Of a stretch of DNA of 8,078 bases, positions 1-7,757 are shown piece after piece. This DNA is from Oribacterium sp. UBA3737. Its GTDB lineage: Bacteria > Bacillota_A > Clostridia > Lachnospirales > Lachnospiraceae. Numbering within the stretch: position 1 is the stretch's first letter; each line of letters starts with the position of its first letter. The notes under the pieces were generated by a model. The model had not been told where the DNA came from. It ran no database searches and was given only the letters and a program-made list of their open reading frames with translations. The position numbers and the translations under genes are program-made. The DNA is taken from contig DFGZ01000013.1 of the NCBI GenBank assembly GCA_002371295.1, positions 1-8,078 of the forward strand, written 5' to 3'.

Positions 1-41
1 GTCACGGTAATGATATGAAGATTATTTATAAAGACTTTTTT

Positions 42-59
42 AAGGAGGAGTGAATGATG
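42..59 (+). promoter_or_regulatory. Ribosome binding site and tandem ATG start of the bifunctional phosphatase gene
   Basis: AAGGAGG at 42-48 is a near-perfect Shine-Dalgarno sequence. It lies 5 bases from the ATG at 54 and 8 bases from a second in-frame ATG at 57. The sequence cannot decide between the two; spacing slightly favours the second. The only difference is one N-terminal methionine in a signal peptide that is removed anyway. Confidence 0.8.
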
Positions 60-2384
60 AAAGGAAAGGGCTTTAATCTTCGTAAACTGGTGGCCATGGC
101 GATAGCTTTTGTTTTATTTGCAGCTTTGGTACCCATGAATTTCGCTGCAGCGGAAGAGGCGGGGCATAATTCCACGGTCAGTGGGACCGGAAGCGGGGCA
201 GCCCTGCTCAACAAGTATTGGATGAGCGATTCCAAAGCGGCAAAAGGGATCAATGATTACCTTCTTGCAGTAACGGATGAAAACTCGTCTGATTACATCC
301 CGGTGAAGGACCGTATCGCTGTTTTCGATCTGGATGGAACACTGATGTGTGAGACCTATCCCTTTTGCTTTGAGTACATGGTCTTTGCGGACTATGCGCT
401 GAAGCACTCGGAGGATATGCCTGAGGATGTTCTGGCAGTTGCGCAGGAAATTGTGGACGCTGCAGGCGGTGAGAAGCCGAGCGGCATGAGCACCAGACAG
501 GCAGCTGCGGCAGCTTCCGCCTATAAGGGAATGACTATGGCTGAACTGTCTAAGGTGGTTGAAGTTTTCAAGGCCAGTGAGGCTTGGGGCTTTAATGGCA
601 TGACCAGAGGTGAGGCCTGGTACAAGCCGATGGTGGAGCTTTTTGAGAAGCTTCAGAAAAATGACTTTTCTGTCTATGTGGTTACCGCTACAGAGCGTAA
701 TATCGTCCGTCAGATAATTGCCGGTACACTGGATATCCCGGCATCACATGTCATAGGTACAGAGTATGGCTACACTGCTACGAATCAGGGAGATACTGCG
801 GATGAGGATTATACCTTCCGGTCAGACGATAAGATAGTGTTCGACGGAAGCTATCATGGCGAAAATATAAAGACCTGCAAGGTTGACGCAATAGTCCGTG
901 AAATCGGTCAGCAGCCGGTGCTTGCTTTCGGTAATTCTTCCGGGGACCTTGCGATGGAGGTCTACACGATTTCGGATAATCCATATAGAAGCGAAGCATA
1001 TATGGTGATGGCCGACGACAAAGAGCGGGAATACGGAGATCCGGATGATGCCGAAGAGAAGAAGGCATCATATGAGAAAATGGGCATAGACATCATATCC
1101 ATGCGTGACGATTTCCGCACAATTTATGGTGATGGCGTAACGAAGGATACCATGGCCCCTTATCAGCTTGAACAGGTGGTAGTGCTGAGCCGTCACAATC
1201 TTAGAGCACCTCTGTCCAGTAACGGATCAGTTCCGCAGGAGCTTACCCCTAATCAGTGGATCAAATGGACTGCAAAATCCAGTGAACTGACCACTAAGGG
1301 CGGCATCCAGGAAACTAACATGGGACAGTATTTCAGAAAGTGGCTTGACAAGGAAGGGCTGATTACTGAAAACAGTATCCCCGAGGAAGGAGAAGTTCGT
1401 TTTAATGCCAGGGAAAAGCAGCGCTGCAGGGCCACTGCCAGATACTTTGCTTCAGGTATGCTTCCTCTTGCAGACATCAGTGTGGAATATCCGACCGATT
1501 CCAATAAGCTTGAAGATTTCATGAAACCGACTCTTAAGTTTTACTCGGAAAAGTATGCTGCTGATGCCATGGATCAGGTTAAGGCCATGGGAGGAGAGGC
1601 CGGTTTTGAAGGACTTTCAGATGAGACACGTGATGCCATAAAGCTGATCATGGATACTGTTGACATGGAGGACAGTGAAACCTATAAGAGCGGAAAATAC
1701 GGTGATCTGCTTACAGACGGATCCGGCTATAAGATGGCGGCAGACGAGGAACCTGATGTTACAGGAGCAATCAAGACTGCAATCCAGGTGGCAGACGCCC
1801 TGATTCTTCAGTACTATGAAGAGCCTGATCTCAAAAAGGCTGATTTCGGTCATAATCTGACCAGATCAGACTGGGCGAAGATCGGCGGTCTGATGACGAG
1901 ATATCAGCAGATTAAATTTGGTGCACCTCTTGTTTCGGTAAACATTTCGCATCCTCTTATTATGGAACTGGAAAGTGAGCTGAAGAATGAGAAGAGGAAA
2001 TTCAGTTTCCTGTGTGCCCACGACTGCACTGTTTTTACGACATTATGTGCTTTGGGAGTTAAGCCCTATACTCTTCCCGACAGTATCGAGACCAACACAC
2101 CTATCGGTGTGAAGATTCTGTTCGAGCGCTGGCGTGATCACGATGGTCAGGCATGGTATCGTGTAAATCTGGTATACCGCAGTACAGAGCAGATCCGGGA
2201 ATCGGCAGTATTGTCGCTGGATAATCCGCCTATGCGGTACAACCTGAGCTTTGAGGGAGTTGAAACAAATGAGGAGGGTTTGATTTCCGAAGCGGATCTT
2301 CTTTCTATGTTCGACCGTACCATAGCTGAATATGATGAACTTTATGCTAAGTACACGAAAGAAACATTGGATAAGGCAGCATAA
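54..2384 (+). CDS. Secreted bifunctional phosphatase: HAD domain fused to Agp-like histidine acid phosphatase
   Basis: Two phosphatase domains of unrelated folds lie in one exported 776-residue chain. Residues 1-33 form a signal peptide: basic start, hydrophobic core about 12-30, and an AAA-type cleavage site before Glu34. Residues about 50-350 are a HAD phosphohydrolase: FDLDGT at 91-96 supplies nucleophile D92 and acid/base D94, T211 is motif II, K276 is a candidate motif III lysine, and GNSSGD at 293-298 is the metal-binding motif IV. The subtype resembles secreted phosphocholine-phosphatase-like HADs. Residues about 370-765 are a clade-2 histidine acid phosphatase: SRHNLRAP at 379-386 holds the nucleophile H381, and HD at 656-657 supplies the proton donor. 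Long stretches match my recollection of E. coli Agp (glucose-1-phosphatase), including LTTKGG, ADALILQYYE-like and TPIG segments. Agp is about 413 residues, so the extra N-terminus is the whole HAD module. All catalytic motifs of both halves look intact. The likely role is extracellular release of phosphate from sugar phosphates or other organophosphates; substrates are inferred. It is the first gene of a pair with a polysaccharide deacetylase 18 bases downstream. Confidence 0.9.
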   Translation: MMKGKGFNLRKLVAMAIAFVLFAALVPMNFAAAEEAGHNSTVSGTGSGAALLNKYWMSDSKAAKGINDYLLAVTDENSSDYIPVKDRIAVFDLDGTLMCETYPFCFEYMVFADYALKHSEDMPEDVLAVAQEIVDAAGGEKPSGMSTRQAAAAASAYKGMTMAELSKVVEVFKASEAWGFNGMTRGEAWYKPMVELFEKLQKNDFSVYVVTATERNIVRQIIAGTLDIPASHVIGTEYGYTATNQGDTADEDYTFRSDDKIVFDGSYHGENIKTCKVDAIVREIGQQPVLAFGNSSGDLAMEVYTISDNPYRSEAYMVMADDKEREYGDPDDAEEKKASYEKMGIDIISMRDDFRTIYGDGVTKDTMAPYQLEQVVVLSRHNLRAPLSSNGSVPQELTPNQWIKWTAKSSELTTKGGIQETNMGQYFRKWLDKEGLITENSIPEEGEVRFNAREKQRCRATARYFASGMLPLADISVEYPTDSNKLEDFMKPTLKFYSEKYAADAMDQVKAMGGEAGFEGLSDETRDAIKLIMDTVDMEDSETYKSGKYGDLLTDGSGYKMAADEEPDVTGAIKTAIQVADALILQYYEEPDLKKADFGHNLTRSDWAKIGGLMTRYQQIKFGAPLVSVNISHPLIMELESELKNEKRKFSFLCAHDCTVFTTLCALGVKPYTLPDSIETNTPIGVKILFERWRDHDGQAWYRVNLVYRSTEQIRESAVLSLDNPPMRYNLSFEGVETNEEGLISEADLLSMFDRTIAEYDELYAKYTKETLDKAA

Positions 2385-2402
2385 CAAAAGGGGAGGAGAA
2401 TC

Positions 2403-3416
2403 ATGAAATACGGTAAGTTCTACGCTGAGATTCTGATGACATTTTTATTTACGGGTGCAGTGTCTGTGGCTGCGTTTGCCGGAGCTACCCTAAAGGGAGT
2501 GGATTATATCAACAATCCATCAGAAGCTTCATTAACTGTCGGAGGACCTTCGGTACAGAATGAGCAGAGTTCGGTTGCCGAAACGGAGGAGTCTGAGAGC
2601 AGTACGGAAGAACCCGAAGCTGTTAAGCTGATTGACGGCATACGCGTACCAACTGTGATAAAGTCTGATGAAGCCATACAGGCTGATCTTTCGGTGCTTC
2701 CGGGGGGCGGAGCAAACATGGACTGGGGTAATTACTATCCTGCGCCAAATTCGGTGCCTATAGGAAATGCAGATGAAAGCTGGCTTAGAAGTCTTAAGAC
2801 ATATTCCAGAGAAAACACCCAGGAAAAGGTATGTTATCTTACATTTGATCTTGGATATGAGAACGGACATACATTGTCTATCATGGAGACTCTTAAGAAG
2901 CATAATGCACCTGCCACCATTTTTGTGACCGGAGCCTGCATTAAGTCAAATCCGGAAATAGTGCTCGCTATAGCAAAAAACGGTTTCACAGTAGGAAATC
3001 ATACTTTGAACCATAAGAATATGTCCAATGTCACAACGAAGGAGATGTTCTTCACGGAAGTAAATACTGTGGAAGAGCAGTATGAGGCGCTGACCGGTCA
3101 TCCCATGAATCGTTATTACCGTCCGCCTGAGGGAAAGAGCTCACAGGCACAGCTGATGCTGGCCGAAGCCATGGGCTATAAGACCATGCTTTGGTCTGTT
3201 GCCTACAAGGACTATGATGAAAAGGCCCAGCCTTCACGGGAAAGCGCTCTTGCGACTTTGAATAAGAGGATCCATCCCGGTGCCATCGTACTTTTGCATG
3301 CCACTTCAAGAACCAATGCAGCGATTCTGGATGAACTTCTCACAGGATGGGAAAGTGCAGGATATACCTTCAAGTCCCTTGATGAACTTCCCGAAAATGA
3401 ATTTGTGATACAGTGA
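2403..3416 (+). CDS. PdaA-like polysaccharide deacetylase (CE4, NodB domain), exported
   Basis: This 337-residue protein removes N-acetyl groups from a cell-wall or other polysaccharide. An N-terminal hydrophobic segment (about 9-30) is a signal peptide or membrane anchor. An acidic Ser/Glu-rich linker (about 53-72) follows, then a region without a recognised domain, and the NodB domain at about 142-330. Visible CE4 motifs are TFD at 147-149 with catalytic base D149, HTLNH at 200-204 with metal ligands H200 and H204, RPPEG at 240-244, and HPGAIVLLHA at 291-300 with H299. TFDLGYENG matches the PdaA branch (TFDNGYENG in Bacillus subtilis PdaA, as recalled), which lacks the second Asp of the usual TFDD motif. 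PdaA makes muramic delta-lactam in spore cortex, but many clostridial relatives are uncharacterised, so the substrate here is open. A GGAGG at 2392-2396 lies 6 bases before the ATG. The gene is 18 bases from the phosphatase and is followed by a terminator, so the two are probably cotranscribed. Confidence 0.9.
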   Translation: MKYGKFYAEILMTFLFTGAVSVAAFAGATLKGVDYINNPSEASLTVGGPSVQNEQSSVAETEESESSTEEPEAVKLIDGIRVPTVIKSDEAIQADLSVLPGGGANMDWGNYYPAPNSVPIGNADESWLRSLKTYSRENTQEKVCYLTFDLGYENGHTLSIMETLKKHNAPATIFVTGACIKSNPEIVLAIAKNGFTVGNHTLNHKNMSNVTTKEMFFTEVNTVEEQYEALTGHPMNRYYRPPEGKSSQAQLMLAEAMGYKTMLWSVAYKDYDEKAQPSRESALATLNKRIHPGAIVLLHATSRTNAAILDELLTGWESAGYTFKSLDELPENEFVIQ

Positions 3417-3440
3417 TATTCCATAGAGCACTACAAATCG

Positions 3441-3475
3441 AGCCCTTACAGAAAGTAACTCTGTAAGGGCTTTTA
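3441..3475 (+). terminator. Rho-independent terminator after the phosphatase-deacetylase pair
   Basis: AGCCCTTACAGA (3441-3452) and TCTGTAAGGGCT (3460-3471) form a perfect 12-bp stem with a 7-base loop. A T-rich tail (TTTTATT) begins at 3471. It starts 25 bases after the deacetylase stop and separates region 1 from the signalling operon. Confidence 0.92.
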
Positions 3476-3506
3476 TTACGGAATGTATGGTAAGCTATTT
3501 TGGAAT

Positions 3507-3515
3507 TGTTACTAT
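3507..3515 (+). promoter_or_regulatory. Possible extended -10 promoter of the sensor operon
   Basis: TGTTACTAT fits an extended -10 element (TGN followed by a 4/6 match to TATAAT). No convincing -35 lies 16-18 bases upstream. Transcription would start near 3522, giving a short leader before the weak ribosome binding site GGGTG (3536-3540). A promoter is expected somewhere between the terminator at 3441 and the start at 3548; this is the best candidate seen, but AT-rich spacers give such matches by chance. Confidence 0.3.
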
Positions 3516-3547
3516 GAAAAACAGAGGGTGAAGCCGGGTGAAACTAT

Positions 3548-4561
3548 ATGAAATTTTTAAAGGATAAATATTCACTATTGAATTATTTTGTTCTGCCTTT
3601 ACTGTTATTGGCCAGCGCATATATAGTCATGAGCTACTATTCTTTTGCACATACCATTCCTCTTGAGATCGATGAAGAAGAACAGTATGTGTATCATTTT
3701 GCCATGATCACCAACGGACAGAACAGTGCCTATTGGGACAATGTTTATGAAGGGGCCTGTGGTGCGGCAAAGCCCTACAAGGCTTATGTTGAGCCGGTTG
3801 GGGAAAACATCCGTGAAGATACTTCCGTTGCAGAAAAGCTGGAGATGGCCCGTTACTGTAATTATGACGGAGTTTTGGTCTATCCCGAGGATTCACCTGA
3901 AGTTGAACGGAACATCGATGCTCTTGTGTCTGAGGGAATCCCGGTTATTACTTTGCAGAGAGATAGTGTTGAGAGCAAAAGACAGGCATTTGTAGGAGTT
4001 AATGACTATTTTTTAGGGCAGGCTTACGGACGCAGGCTCAAAGAAATGGGCAGAAAAGACCCGCAATATATTTCGGTTCTTTTCCCGGGAAGTACTTATG
4101 GTCAGGACAACCGAAAGTGGTTTTTGCAGGGTTTGAAAAATACCATAGGGACAGAAGACTATTCCATAGATTATCAGATAGTAAAAGATGAAAACGGACT
4201 GTCAAATGCGGAGAACATCATAGATAAGCTTATCACCGGAATAGGAGATCACAGAGCTCCTGATATCATAATATGTTTAAACAATCAGATCACGGAGCTT
4301 GCCTATCAGATAATATCAGACAGAGGCATGCTTGATAAAATCTCAATTATAGGAAGCTATATTTCAGAATCCATAGCTGAAGATATCCTTTCGGGAGATA
4401 TAGAATTTACCATAATTCCCAATCCCGGTGATATAGGTGCGAAGGCGGTTGAAGAACTTATACGCTATAGAAACTATGGTGTGGCAAATTATTTCAGCAA
4501 TGTTGAGTTTATAGTGGTGGATAAACATAATGCAGCAGAATACTGGGGAGGATTTCAGTGA
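3548..4561 (+). CDS. Membrane-tethered sugar-type periplasmic binding protein, probable sensor subunit (XylFII-like role)
   Basis: This 337-residue type I periplasmic binding protein (Peripla_BP_4, ribose-binding-like) is inferred to be the ligand receptor of the kinase encoded next. One hydrophobic helix (about 13-34) follows a basic N-terminus. There is no lipobox cysteine (first Cys is at 71), so it looks anchored by an uncleaved helix and is not a lipoprotein. Lobe 1 begins at about 49 with YHFAMITNGQNSAYW. The hinge-region strand IPVITLQRD (131-139) places R138 where RbsB-type proteins have a sugar-contacting Arg, and GVNDYFLG (150-157) is the equivalent of the usual ASDN element. Lobe 2 (about 174-300) contains LFPGSTYGQDNRKWF and IIICLNN. 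An in-frame TGA at 3539 rules out longer starts. The stop overlaps the kinase GTG start by 4 bases. Known precedent for the layout is XylFII-LytS-YesN of Clostridium. The ligand cannot be read from the sequence; an ordinary transporter-feeding binding protein is the less likely alternative, because no permease gene adjoins it. Confidence 0.85.
   Translation: MKFLKDKYSLLNYFVLPLLLLASAYIVMSYYSFAHTIPLEIDEEEQYVYHFAMITNGQNSAYWDNVYEGACGAAKPYKAYVEPVGENIREDTSVAEKLEMARYCNYDGVLVYPEDSPEVERNIDALVSEGIPVITLQRDSVESKRQAFVGVNDYFLGQAYGRRLKEMGRKDPQYISVLFPGSTYGQDNRKWFLQGLKNTIGTEDYSIDYQIVKDENGLSNAENIIDKLITGIGDHRAPDIIICLNNQITELAYQIISDRGMLDKISIIGSYISESIAEDILSGDIEFTIIPNPGDIGAKAVEELIRYRNYGVANYFSNVEFIVVDKHNAAEYWGGFQ
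4545..4561 (+). promoter_or_regulatory. Ribosome binding site and GTG start overlapping the previous stop (GTGA)
   Basis: GGGGAGG (4545-4551) sits 6 bases before the GTG at 4558. The GTG shares bases with the TGA (4559-4561) that ends the binding-protein gene. The strong Shine-Dalgarno and spacing make this the clear kinase start, and the overlap implies translational coupling of receptor and kinase. Confidence 0.85.
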
Positions 4562-6087
4562 ATAATCCCGTACAAAAGGCGGATGCCCGTTTTTCATTGC
4601 GAAAAAGACTTATGATGCCGGTCATGATAGTGCTCATAATGCTTTTTATCATAAACTATGTGATGTTCCTGCGGGTGAATAATTCCATAGACAGTCTTAA
4701 TAATGTCTATGAAACCAGCATTGAAATAAATGACCTTGGAACTGGTCTGGAAAAGCTTCATAGCTCCTTTTCCGAGTATATAAATACAAGAAGCGATACA
4801 GCATTAAGTGAATATAAAAAGCATTATTCGGAGCTTTATGATCTGATTCAGTATTACAACGATAAGATCGTGGCGGATCCGATCCTTATTCTTGAAAGAA
4901 ATATTCGTAATATCACAGAGAATTATCTTTCCTGTATAGATACGGCGGTAGAGAAAAAGCAGCTTAAATCAAATGAATACAAAAAGTATTTTATGGAAGC
5001 TGAAGGTATATATACCCATTTGACCCGTAATATACGTGCGCTGAATGTCATGCGATTTGAGACAAATTCTCAGAATTATGAGGTTCTTTACGGATATCTC
5101 AGGAATCTGGAAGGCTTTATTCTCGCTGTTCTTGCCATGATGTCCATCGTTCTTCTGATGGTGGTTTATATGATAGTGGACTCCATCACCCGGCCACTTA
5201 CAGAGCTTGCGGATAAGGCGATGGAAGTTGAGGGAGGAAATATAGATATCGAGATTCCCAAAGCAAAATATCAGGATGAGGTAGGAGTGCTGGCAGGTGC
5301 CTTCGCTCAGATGCTTGCAGGTATACGAAGAGATATTGATGAAATACGTGAGCATGCAAGACGTGAGCTTGAGATGAAGGAAAAGGAGCTTGTTACGGAA
5401 ACACTTCTTAAGGATGCGCAGCTTAAATATTATCAGGCCCAGATAAGTCCCCATTTTCTGTTTAATACATTAAATGCCGGACAACAGCTGGCGATGATGG
5501 AAGATGCAGAACGTACTTACAGTTTTCTGGAAAACACTGCTTCTTTTTTCAGGGGGCAGTTACGCGGAAACGGTGCGGTGTCAACGATTGATAAAGAGAT
5601 AGAATTGATCGATCATTATATGTACATAATGAATGTCCGCTATTCAGGAGAGTTTCTGATCAAAAAAGAAATCAATGAAAGTATAAATGATGTTTCTTTT
5701 CCGGGGATGGTGCTGCAGCCTTTGGTGGAAAATGCCATTCACTATGCATTTACGGACTGGCCGGAGGATAAGGAGAAGGAAATAAAGATACACACCTACC
5801 AGGCCGGAAATCATGCGGTTATCGAGGTTGCGGATAACGGAGTGGGTATGAGTGAAGAAAAAATAAAGGATGTTCTTACAGGTCCTGTCACCCCTGCAAA
5901 GGTCAGTTACAGATCAGGCGAAACCGCCAATGGGGTGGGGCTCAGAAACGTTCGTGAGCGCTTGAGGCTTTATTATAACAGTGATAAGGTATTTAATATA
6001 GAAAAAGGAGCATCGGGAGGAACCCGTGTCATCATTACAGTACCGATTTCAGAACAGAGCCTTGGTGTGGATAAACACCTTTCATAA
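4558..6087 (+). CDS. LytS/YesM-type sensor histidine kinase
   Basis: This 509-residue membrane kinase probably reads out the tethered binding protein encoded just upstream. Order of parts: cytoplasmic start, TM1 (about 19-38), an extracytoplasmic region of about 147 residues (40-186) that looks mostly helical with no recognised ligand-binding fold, TM2 (about 187-207), a HAMP linker (about 208-260) and a charged, probably coiled-coil segment (about 258-290). The His_kinase domain has QAQISPHFLFNTLN (293-306) with phosphoacceptor H299. The ATPase domain has LQPLVENA (386-393, N-box N392), DNGVGM (426-431, G1) and NGVGLRNVRERL (458-469, G2). This is the class that pairs with AraC-output regulators in Firmicutes. 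All catalytic motifs look intact. The helical sensor region suggests a four-helix-bundle docking surface for a partner protein in place of a built-in small-molecule pocket; this is an inference. The gene for its regulator starts 41 bases downstream. Confidence 0.93.
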   Translation: MNNPVQKADARFSLRKRLMMPVMIVLIMLFIINYVMFLRVNNSIDSLNNVYETSIEINDLGTGLEKLHSSFSEYINTRSDTALSEYKKHYSELYDLIQYYNDKIVADPILILERNIRNITENYLSCIDTAVEKKQLKSNEYKKYFMEAEGIYTHLTRNIRALNVMRFETNSQNYEVLYGYLRNLEGFILAVLAMMSIVLLMVVYMIVDSITRPLTELADKAMEVEGGNIDIEIPKAKYQDEVGVLAGAFAQMLAGIRRDIDEIREHARRELEMKEKELVTETLLKDAQLKYYQAQISPHFLFNTLNAGQQLAMMEDAERTYSFLENTASFFRGQLRGNGAVSTIDKEIELIDHYMYIMNVRYSGEFLIKKEINESINDVSFPGMVLQPLVENAIHYAFTDWPEDKEKEIKIHTYQAGNHAVIEVADNGVGMSEEKIKDVLTGPVTPAKVSYRSGETANGVGLRNVRERLRLYYNSDKVFNIEKGASGGTRVIITVPISEQSLGVDKHLS

Positions 6088-6128
6088 CTTGCTGTGCTTT
6101 AGCCGGAGGATGGGGAACGGAGATCTAA

Positions 6129-7709
6129 ATGTATAAAATATTGATAGCTGATGACGAGGGGATCGTCAGAGATTCCTTGAAATATATAATAGAAAAGGAT
6201 TTTTCAGACTGTGAGATATATCTGGCCAAAAGCGGCAGACAGGCAATTGAGATCGCTGAGGAATACAGCCCGGATATAGCATTGCTTGATATTCAGATGC
6301 CGGGGATAAACGGCTTGTCGGCTCTTCGCGAGATCAAAGCCGTGAATAAAAAGGTAAGGGCACTGATCCTGACGGCTTATGACAATTTTGATTATGCCAA
6401 GGAGGCTGTGGAACTTGGTGCCACCGATTATATCATGAAGCCCATAGACAGGAAAAAGATAGATGATACCTTTTTAAGGCTAATGCATGACATCGAGGCC
6501 GAGAGACAAAAACGCCAGTATGATCTGAGCATCAGAGAGAAAATGGAAGCAGTCATACCCATAATTGAAAATGGCTTTGTGCTGAGTCTTATCATAAAAA
6601 ACGAATACAACTACTCGGGATCACAGTACAGAGAACTTCTTGACCTGAAGGAAGAATATGGATTTATCATAGTTTTGGAGTGGGGAGAAGGATTTATGTC
6701 TCATGCCCCCGGAAATCCTGTAGGTTCCAGTGTAAGAGCCCACAAGTTCGTGACCGGCATCAGTGAACAGATACGGACATACTTTAAAGCTTATTTATCC
6801 AACATAATGGGCAACAAGATCGTTGCAGTGATTCCCTCTGAAACCGATAATCTGAGCTATGAAGATCGTCTTCGTATGATCGAAAAGGTAAGATCACTTA
6901 CAGCGTCCCTTAAGGAGATGGTATCCATAGACTTTAAAGCGGGTATAGGTTCGGTCCGCACCTGGGATGATGCCTTTGAGAGTTATCAGGAAGCGCTCAA
7001 TGCTTTGCGCCATGGGGTTCGTAAGGTGACCCATGTGGATGATCTCTATGTGCGGGATACTGATGACAGGCAGTATGCAGACATGAAAAAAGCCCTGCTG
7101 GATGCGCTGATGAAAGGATCGGATATTGAGGTAAGACATGAAGCTGAAGCCTATCTGTCCCGGGTGCTCGAAAATAATGATGATCTTGTAAGTGCAAAAA
7201 TGGAGCTTCTGGAGGTGTACATAGATTCCTGTCACCTTATGGAGGAACGTGGAAAGTATTTCAAAGATGATTTTGGACCTAAACTTATAAAGGCTTCGGA
7301 TGCACAAACTTTAAGAGACATATTTATTATGGCTGTACAGCAGCTCAAACAGGAAATACTTATACAATCCGGAAAGCAGAACACTGTGATCTCAAAGGCT
7401 CAGGAGTATATGAAAAAGTACTACAACAAAGACATCTCCCTTGAAGCTACAGCTGAGACAGTGAATATAAGCCCGTACTACTTTTCCAAGCTCTTTAAGG
7501 AGGAGACAGGTATCAACTTCAGTGACTATCTCACAGAATTACGCATTAACCGTGCGAAGGAACTGATCAATCAGGATCCTGACAGGAATATAAAGGAAGT
7601 TTCCATCGAAGCAGGGTATTCGAATCCCAATTATTTCTCCCGTATCTTTAAAAAATGGACCGGGATGACCCCTACGGAATTAAGGGATTCAATTAAGGGT
7701 GAAGGTTGA
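6129..7709 (+). CDS. YesN-type response regulator with AraC-family DNA-binding domain
   Basis: This 526-residue transcription factor is the partner of the upstream kinase. The receiver domain (about 2-120) has the acidic pair D8/D9, phosphoacceptor D54 in LLDIQMPG, T82 in LTAYDNF and K104 in MKP. A middle region of about 280 residues (130-415) is typical of the long YesN subgroup. Its stretch AGIGSVRTWDDAFESYQEA (271-289) resembles the degenerate GGDEF-like segment found in YesN and CdaR-type regulators, without a GGDEF catalytic motif. The C-terminus (about 419-522) is an AraC HTH domain with two helix-turn-helix units: the first around ISLEATAETVNISPYYFSKLFK, spanning 436-457, and the second around 488-509 (EVSIEAGYSNPNYFSRIF). 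The ribosome binding site is modest: CGGAG at 6118-6122, 6 bases before the ATG. A stronger GGAGG at 6105-6109 is too far away. It most likely activates the transporter genes that begin at 7936 and possibly its own operon. Confidence 0.93.
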   Translation: MYKILIADDEGIVRDSLKYIIEKDFSDCEIYLAKSGRQAIEIAEEYSPDIALLDIQMPGINGLSALREIKAVNKKVRALILTAYDNFDYAKEAVELGATDYIMKPIDRKKIDDTFLRLMHDIEAERQKRQYDLSIREKMEAVIPIIENGFVLSLIIKNEYNYSGSQYRELLDLKEEYGFIIVLEWGEGFMSHAPGNPVGSSVRAHKFVTGISEQIRTYFKAYLSNIMGNKIVAVIPSETDNLSYEDRLRMIEKVRSLTASLKEMVSIDFKAGIGSVRTWDDAFESYQEALNALRHGVRKVTHVDDLYVRDTDDRQYADMKKALLDALMKGSDIEVRHEAEAYLSRVLENNDDLVSAKMELLEVYIDSCHLMEERGKYFKDDFGPKLIKASDAQTLRDIFIMAVQQLKQEILIQSGKQNTVISKAQEYMKKYYNKDISLEATAETVNISPYYFSKLFKEETGINFSDYLTELRINRAKELINQDPDRNIKEVSIEAGYSNPNYFSRIFKKWTGMTPTELRDSIKGEG

Positions 7710-7757
7710 GCTTCACGGGTCGGAGTTTACGGGAAGTAAACATTTCATACGATTAAT

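Noticed and set aside
3..53. Open frame of 16 codons ending in TGA immediately before the first ATG, possibly the tail of an upstream gene
   Set aside because: A stretch this short is open by chance about half the time. It is more AT-rich than the genes, overlaps the ribosome binding site, and its peptide matches no family that I recognise. It stays possible but unsupported.
114..407. Antisense open frame of 97 codons within the phosphatase gene
   Set aside because: It is a shadow of a strongly supported gene; the translation has no domain pattern and no ribosome binding site was evident.
3726..3995. Second + strand frame of 89 codons inside the binding-protein gene
   Set aside because: It lies entirely within a gene with clear family motifs, and its product resembles nothing that I recognise.
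4969..5454. Long antisense open frame (161 codons) opposite the kinase gene
   Set aside because: The kinase frame has full catalytic motifs. The antisense translation is a Cys/His/Ile-rich composition typical of shadow frames.
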